Shown here: positions 59,792 through 64,000 of the stretch, one piece after another
Position numbering within the stretch: the first letter of the stretch is position 1
Layout of the letters: every line of letters begins with the position of its first letter
DNA from: Candidatus Nitrospira nitrificans
GTDB taxonomy: Bacteria > Nitrospirota > Nitrospiria > Nitrospirales > Nitrospiraceae
Assembly (NCBI RefSeq): GCF_001458775.1
Contig: NZ_CZPZ01000001.1
Span: 1-64,000, forward strand
Direction of reading: 5' to 3'
DNA: 64,000 nucleotides
Position numbers and translations under genes: made by a program
Notes under the pieces: model-generated
Database searches by the model: none
The model's input: only the letters and a program-made list of their open reading frames with translations
Told to the model about the DNA's origin: nothing

Positions 59792-62700
59792 ATGTCTTCC
59801 AATTCCGAGAAACGAACTCCCAATCGACTCATTCACGAAACCAGTCCTTATCTACTCCAACATGCCTATAACCCCGTGGATTGGTACCCGTGGGGGCCGG
59901 AAGCCCTCCGGCATGCCGCGGAAAAGAATCGTCCTATTTTGCTCTCGATCGGCTATTCCGCCTGCCACTGGTGCCATGTCATGGAACGGGAATCGTTCGA
60001 GAACGAGGCGATCGCGGAACTCATGAATCGATGGTTTGTCTGCGTCAAGGTCGACCGGGAAGAACGGCCCGATCTCGATGAGATCTATATGGCCGCCACG
60101 GTCGCGATGAATCATGGTCAAGGCGGATGGCCGATGACGGTGTTCCTGACGCCCGCGCAAGAGCCATTTTTCGCGGGCACGTATTTTCCTCCTGAAGACC
60201 GGTGGGGGCGCCCCGGCTTCGGCTCCGTCTTGCAGAAGATTGCCGACTATTGGGACACGCGTCCATCGGAAGTCCGGGAGCAGGCCAAGGAACTGACGGC
60301 CCAGTTGCAAGGCGTCAAACAGCCTCCCTCCCCCATTTCCATCAGCGAATCGGTGCTTGAAGAAGCGGTCGCCCAATTCACGGAGGACTTCGACGAAACC
60401 CACGGGGGGTTCGGCACGGCGCCTAAGTTTCCTCCGGCGATGGGATTGTCCTTCTTACTCCGAAGTCACCGACGCTCTGGACATCCCCACACGCTCACGA
60501 TGGTGACCAAGACCCTCGACATGATGGCTGCCGGTGGAATCTACGACCACATCGGAGGCGGGTTTTCCCGCTATTCAACCGACGCGCGGTGGCTGGTGCC
60601 GCATTTTGAAAAAATGCTCTATGACAACGCGCTCCTGGCCCGCGTGTATGTCGAGGCCTATCAGGTCACCAAGAAGCCGCTCTATCGACAGGTGGCCACC
60701 GAGGTCCTCGACTATGTGCGCCGAGAAATGACCGGACCGGAAGGCGGCTTCTATTCGTCGACGGACGCCGACTCCGAAGGTGTCGAAGGAAAATTCTTTG
60801 TTTGGACCCCTGCAGAAATACAAAACGTCCTCAAGAACGACGAGGACGCACGGCGGTTTTGCGCGCTCTACGACATCACGGAGTCAGGCAATTGGGAACA
60901 GACGAACATCCCCAATCGACTGCGGCCTCTCGACGACGTGGCCACACAACTGAATCTGACGATGGAGGAGTTGATGGAGCTCGCGTCCCGCGCGAAGCCC
61001 CTGTTGTACGAAGCGCGCCGACATCGCGTCGCCCCCGGACTGGATGACAAGGTGATCACCTCGTGGAACGGCATGATGCTGTCGGCCATGGCCGAGGCGG
61101 CCCGAGTCTTCGGACAAGCAGCCTATCTCGAGAGCGCACAACGAACGGCCGACTTTCTGCTCCGCCGTCATACCAAATCGGACGGCCGTCTCCTGCGCAC
61201 CTCGCGGGGCGATCGCGCCCATCTCGACGCCTACTTAGAAGACTACGCGTATCTCACAGAGGGATTGCTGGACCTCTATGAAGCCGGCGCCGCCGAATCC
61301 TACCTCCACGCGGCCGCGCGACTGGCGGAGTCTCTGGTGAGTGACTTTATGGACCACGAGCTGGGTGGATTTTTCACAACGGCGGCGCACCATGAATCCC
61401 TGATTCTCCGGCACCGGGAAGGCACGGATGGAGCCACGCCCAGCGCCAATGCCGTCGCCGCGTCCGCGCTCGCCCGACTGTCATTTCACTTTGATCGTGA
61501 CGACTGGCGCCGCGCCGCAATCGCAGCCATACGCGCTTACGGCCGGCAAATGATCCGTTACCCGCGCGCCTTCGCCAAAAGTCTGGCCTTGGTGGATTTT
61601 CTGATCGAAGGACCAGTGGAACTGGCCCTCGTGGGTCATGGGTCGCGCGATGACCTTCGCGCCATCCGTGAGGCGGTCGCGCACTGCTACCTTCCCAACC
61701 GTATCGTCGCAATAGGCTCTCCGGAACACCCCTCTTCGCTTCCGCTCTTGAAAGACCGTCCGGCTGTTTCCGGCAAACCGACACTGTACATCTGTCGGAA
61801 TTATACCTGCCGCCAACCGATCACCGACCCTCGTGCGGTAAGAGAAGCGTTGCAAGCTGATCAGACGGCGCCGAGGGAGCGCGGAGCTGAGCCAAAGCTG
61901 TTGCAAGGAGCTAGCCTTTCAGGACATGCCACAGTCCAGGGTACAGCGGCCTATGCATCTCGAGCGATGGCACGGAACGGCGAGACAGGCCTGGCACAGG
62001 GTTTTACGGTGCTCGGCGCGACAGGCTTGACCACGACACGGATCGGGTTCGGAACATACCGCGTCGATATGCAGAATGCCGACCACCGCAACGCGCTGAA
62101 AAAGGCGTTGCGAGAGTCTTGCAATCTCGTCGACACCTCGACGAATTACACAGACGGCGACAGCGAACGGTTGGTCGGCTCCGTACTGGCCGAGCTGGCA
62201 GCCTCGGGTGAGGTTCGTCGCGAAGAAATCATCGTGGTCTCCAAAATCGGATATCTCCAGGGGCAGAATCTCAAACTTGCCGAAGCCAAGGAGGGATCCG
62301 GCCGCCCCTACCCCGAACTGGTGAAGTACGGAGAGGGTATTTGGCATTGCATTCATCCTGAGTTTTTGGCGGACCAGCTGACGCTGTCCCTCGATCGTCT
62401 GGGACTGACGACACTCGATTGCTGCCTGCTGCATAATCCTGAATATTTTTTGTCGGAATCGAAGCATCGTGGCACGGCTGATCTCACCGCATCGCGCGAG
62501 GAATTCTATGCGCGCGTGGAACGGGCCTTTCTCTATTTTGAAACGCAGGTTGCAGCCGGACGACTCCGGTTCTACGGCGTGTCGTCCAACACCGTCACCG
62601 CTGCGGCCGGCGATCCGGACGCGACGTCGCTCTCGCGTCTGGTGCAAGCAGCTGAAGCCGCGGCCCGATCCGCTGGTGCGTCCGTCCATCATTTTCGAGT

Positions 62701-63472
62701 GCTTCAATGTCCGATGAATCTCATCGAGGCCGGAGCCGCCGGAACCGCCAATACCGGCCGGCCTCAGCTCCAGACCGTGCTCGACTATGCGCGCCAAAAC
62801 AATATCGCGGTGCTCGTGAATCGGCCTTTGAATGCCATGGTGACTCCAAACAGGATGTTGCGGCTGGCGGATCTCCCTCTCGAGGATCCGCCCATCGATA
62901 TCGATCACCAGCTGAGCGCCGTGGGCGCGCTCGAACAGGAATACCGGGATTCCATCGCGCCGAATATCCCACCATCCGGAACCGGGACGGCGCCGGCCGA
63001 ATACTTCATGTGGTCCGCCGAGCTGCGCCGCATTCATCCGCAGATTCAGGGTCTTGAACATTGGGAACAGATTGAGCACCATATGATCGCTCCACAGATC
63101 AACCAAGTCTTGCAGCTGCTCTCGCGCCGGCTTTCCGGAGAGGGAGCCGAGCAATGGGAACGCTGGCGTCAGCGCTATATTCCAGAGCTCCTGACGTTGT
63201 TGCGCGCATTCCGGCGCGAAGCCACCCTGCGGAGCCACGCGCAGACAGGACGAATCGTGCGAACGATCGACCCTCTGTTGCCGGCTTCGCACCGCGCCGC
63301 ATCACTCTCTCAAAAAATATTGTGGCTCCTCACGAGCACGCCTGGAGTCACCTGCGTGTTGAACGGCATGCGGACGCCGAAGTATGTTGCGGATTCGTTG
63401 GCGGTCTTGAGATGGGAACCGATCAGCGATACCCAGCCGATCTATGGAGCGGCACTGACGCTTCCTTGGTAA
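59792..63472 (+). CDS. Fusion of DUF255 thioredoxin/six-hairpin (YyaL-like) protein and aldo/keto reductase
   Basis: A 1226-residue protein. Residues 1-165 are the DUF255 thioredoxin-like domain with [15 protein letters not shown] and [24 protein letters not shown]; 170-610 form the alpha/alpha six-hairpin region of the YyaL/spermatogenesis-associated-20 family ([22 protein letters not shown]). From about residue 737 an aldo/keto reductase follows: [20 protein letters not shown], catalytic tetrad Asp and Tyr in [18 protein letters not shown], Lys in [12 protein letters not shown] and His in CLLHNPEYF. Both halves are complete in their key residues and joined in one frame without an internal stop. 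YyaL-type proteins average about 700 residues, so the reductase is an extra half. Function of the fusion is unknown; redox-linked sugar or aldehyde processing is possible. Confidence 0.9.
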   Translation: MSSNSEKRTPNRLIHETSPYLLQHAYNPVDWYPWGPEALRHAAEKNRPILLSIGYSACHWCHVMERESFENEAIAELMNRWFVCVKVDREERPDLDEIYMAATVAMNHGQGGWPMTVFLTPAQEPFFAGTYFPPEDRWGRPGFGSVLQKIADYWDTRPSEVREQAKELTAQLQGVKQPPSPISISESVLEEAVAQFTEDFDETHGGFGTAPKFPPAMGLSFLLRSHRRSGHPHTLTMVTKTLDMMAAGGIYDHIGGGFSRYSTDARWLVPHFEKMLYDNALLARVYVEAYQVTKKPLYRQVATEVLDYVRREMTGPEGGFYSSTDADSEGVEGKFFVWTPAEIQNVLKNDEDARRFCALYDITESGNWEQTNIPNRLRPLDDVATQLNLTMEELMELASRAKPLLYEARRHRVAPGLDDKVITSWNGMMLSAMAEAARVFGQAAYLESAQRTADFLLRRHTKSDGRLLRTSRGDRAHLDAYLEDYAYLTEGLLDLYEAGAAESYLHAAARLAESLVSDFMDHELGGFFTTAAHHESLILRHREGTDGATPSANAVAASALARLSFHFDRDDWRRAAIAAIRAYGRQMIRYPRAFAKSLALVDFLIEGPVELALVGHGSRDDLRAIREAVAHCYLPNRIVAIGSPEHPSSLPLLKDRPAVSGKPTLYICRNYTCRQPITDPRAVREALQADQTAPRERGAEPKLLQGASLSGHATVQGTAAYASRAMARNGETGLAQGFTVLGATGLTTTRIGFGTYRVDMQNADHRNALKKALRESCNLVDTSTNYTDGDSERLVGSVLAELAASGEVRREEIIVVSKIGYLQGQNLKLAEAKEGSGRPYPELVKYGEGIWHCIHPEFLADQLTLSLDRLGLTTLDCCLLHNPEYFLSESKHRGTADLTASREEFYARVERAFLYFETQVAAGRLRFYGVSSNTVTAAAGDPDATSLSRLVQAAEAAARSAGASVHHFRVLQCPMNLIEAGAAGTANTGRPQLQTVLDYARQNNIAVLVNRPLNAMVTPNRMLRLADLPLEDPPIDIDHQLSAVGALEQEYRDSIAPNIPPSGTGTAPAEYFMWSAELRRIHPQIQGLEHWEQIEHHMIAPQINQVLQLLSRRLSGEGAEQWERWRQRYIPELLTLLRAFRREATLRSHAQTGRIVRTIDPLLPASHRAASLSQKILWLLTSTPGVTCVLNGMRTPKYVADSLAVLRWEPISDTQPIYGAALTLPW

Positions 63473-63505
63473 GGATCGGCTCATCCTTCCTGGGGAGGAG
63501 GATCT

Positions 63506-64000
63506 ATGACACAGGTTCGCGGCATCCTTGCGTCAAGCACGTTCGTCCTGGCCATACTCCTTTTCCAGGGTTGCGCGGCAAAATGGTGGTGGGGATCGGA
63601 ATCGGGGCAAGAGGGGCCGGCGCAAGTGGAGCTGATCAAAGAACCCGTGATCAAAGAGATTCCTCCCGACGACAGACAACTGACCGACTCGCGAACAAAC
63701 CCGGCCATGCAGTCAGAGCTCTTCTCTCGAAACGCGACCGGCCAGGCCCGTGAGACGTTCGGTGACATCCTCTTCGATTTCGATCAAGACATCCTCCGGA
63801 TAGAGGCCATGCGCGCCGTTGAGTTCAATGCGAAGGAGCTCCGGCATGAACGAGTGACGCATCTCGTGCTGGAAGGGCGCGGCGATGAATTCGGCACATC
63901 GGCGTACAATCTCGTGATCGGCGAACGCCGAGCGCGGAACGTACAATCCTACCTGCGTGAATTGGGGCTCTCCGTCGATGTCCGGACCATCAGTTATGGG
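63506..64000 (+). CDS. OmpA/Pal-type lipoprotein (partial, runs off the window)
   Basis: The reading frame is open from the ATG at 63506 (after GGGGAGGAG) to the window end, 165 codons. A lipoprotein signal ends at LLFQGC (Cys near 21), a Pro/Gln/Thr-rich linker follows, then from about residue 85 an OmpA-type domain: FGDILFDFDQDILRIEAMRAVEFNAKELRHERVTHLVLEGRGDEFGTSAYNLVIGERRARNVQSYL. These match the peptidoglycan-binding pattern (FDFD..., E GH-like D, G T, YN...GERRA). It anchors the outer membrane to peptidoglycan, like Pal of the Tol system. Its stop lies outside the window. Confidence 0.88.
   Translation, partial: MTQVRGILASSTFVLAILLFQGCAAKWWWGSESGQEGPAQVELIKEPVIKEIPPDDRQLTDSRTNPAMQSELFSRNATGQARETFGDILFDFDQDILRIEAMRAVEFNAKELRHERVTHLVLEGRGDEFGTSAYNLVIGERRARNVQSYLRELGLSVDVRTISYG

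Noticed and set aside
61919-63292. 457-codon open frame antisense to the reductase half of the fusion protein
   Set aside because: The plus-strand aldo/keto reductase has all catalytic residues; the antisense frame is without motif.

Overview
The window reads as a bacterial chromosome of moderately high GC, and the gene content suggests a Nitrospira-like member of the Nitrospirota. That assignment is an inference from gene content and from a dispersed intergenic repeat I associate with that genus; there is no rRNA or other decisive marker. Core-metabolism genes alternate with accessory islands rich in toxin-antitoxin (TA) genes, remnants, an IS3-family element and small dispersed repeats.

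Layout. 1-4.3 kb: the right end of an IS3-family copy, a MarR-type regulator, a small exported protein with a Csp-type four-helix copper-storage protein, then an unusual protein (helical N-terminus, Pro-rich linker, DpnII/MboI-like nuclease fold lacking its acidic residues), a stand-alone Lrp/AsnC RAM domain and a lipoprotein. 4.3-14.3 kb, all minus strand: an NtrC-type regulator and histidine kinase pair, 4-alpha-glucanotransferase, and a complete type I secretion operon (ABC exporter, HlyD adaptor, TolC-like channel) with no obvious substrate. 14.6-16.5 kb: two overlapping orphan ORFs behind a near-consensus promoter, and an exported barrel-like protein. 16.8-25.6 kb: a plus-strand housekeeping run (two-subunit pyruvate carboxylase, lipoprotein hydrolase, lipoprotein thiol peroxidase, SthA transhydrogenase, TenA, SemiSWEET). 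TenA is interrupted from SemiSWEET by a TA-like cassette that carries a second copy of the tenA 3' end. 25.8-35 kb: VapBC (also flanked by a copy of the 3' end of its neighbour tex), Tex, an NlpC/P60 lipoprotein, fumarase, an AbiE pair with a perfect 16-bp inverted-repeat operator, and decayed RelE-like and HicB genes. 35-46.5 kb: a lipoprotein, a haem-tagged outer-membrane protein with a cytochrome c, a 1138-residue SBBP/PKD surface protein, a complete IS3 element (1250 bp, 3-bp target duplication, a programmed-frameshift site), a stand-alone protease propeptide and a subtilase. 46.8-64 kb: a STAND/BTAD regulator broken by one TGA codon, a FadL-type porin, a broken BrnT with intact BrnA, Hsp20, citrate synthase, an ArsC/Spx-like protein, RNase D, a J-domain protein, malic enzyme, a DUF255/aldo-keto reductase fusion and the start of an OmpA-like lipoprotein.

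How they work together. Pyruvate carboxylase, citrate synthase, fumarase, malic enzyme and SthA form a carboxylic-acid and redox set around pyruvate, oxaloacetate, malate and NAD(P)H. The accessory genes are dominated by TA and abortive-infection modules in all states from intact to decayed.

The most notable patterns are: (1) two TA-type cassettes each bracketed by direct copies of the 3' end of the adjacent host gene; (2) several genes with a good -10 box only 5-8 nt before the start codon, implying leaderless transcripts; (3) at least five copies of a MITE-like intergenic repeat. No tRNA, rRNA, CRISPR array or riboswitch was recognised.
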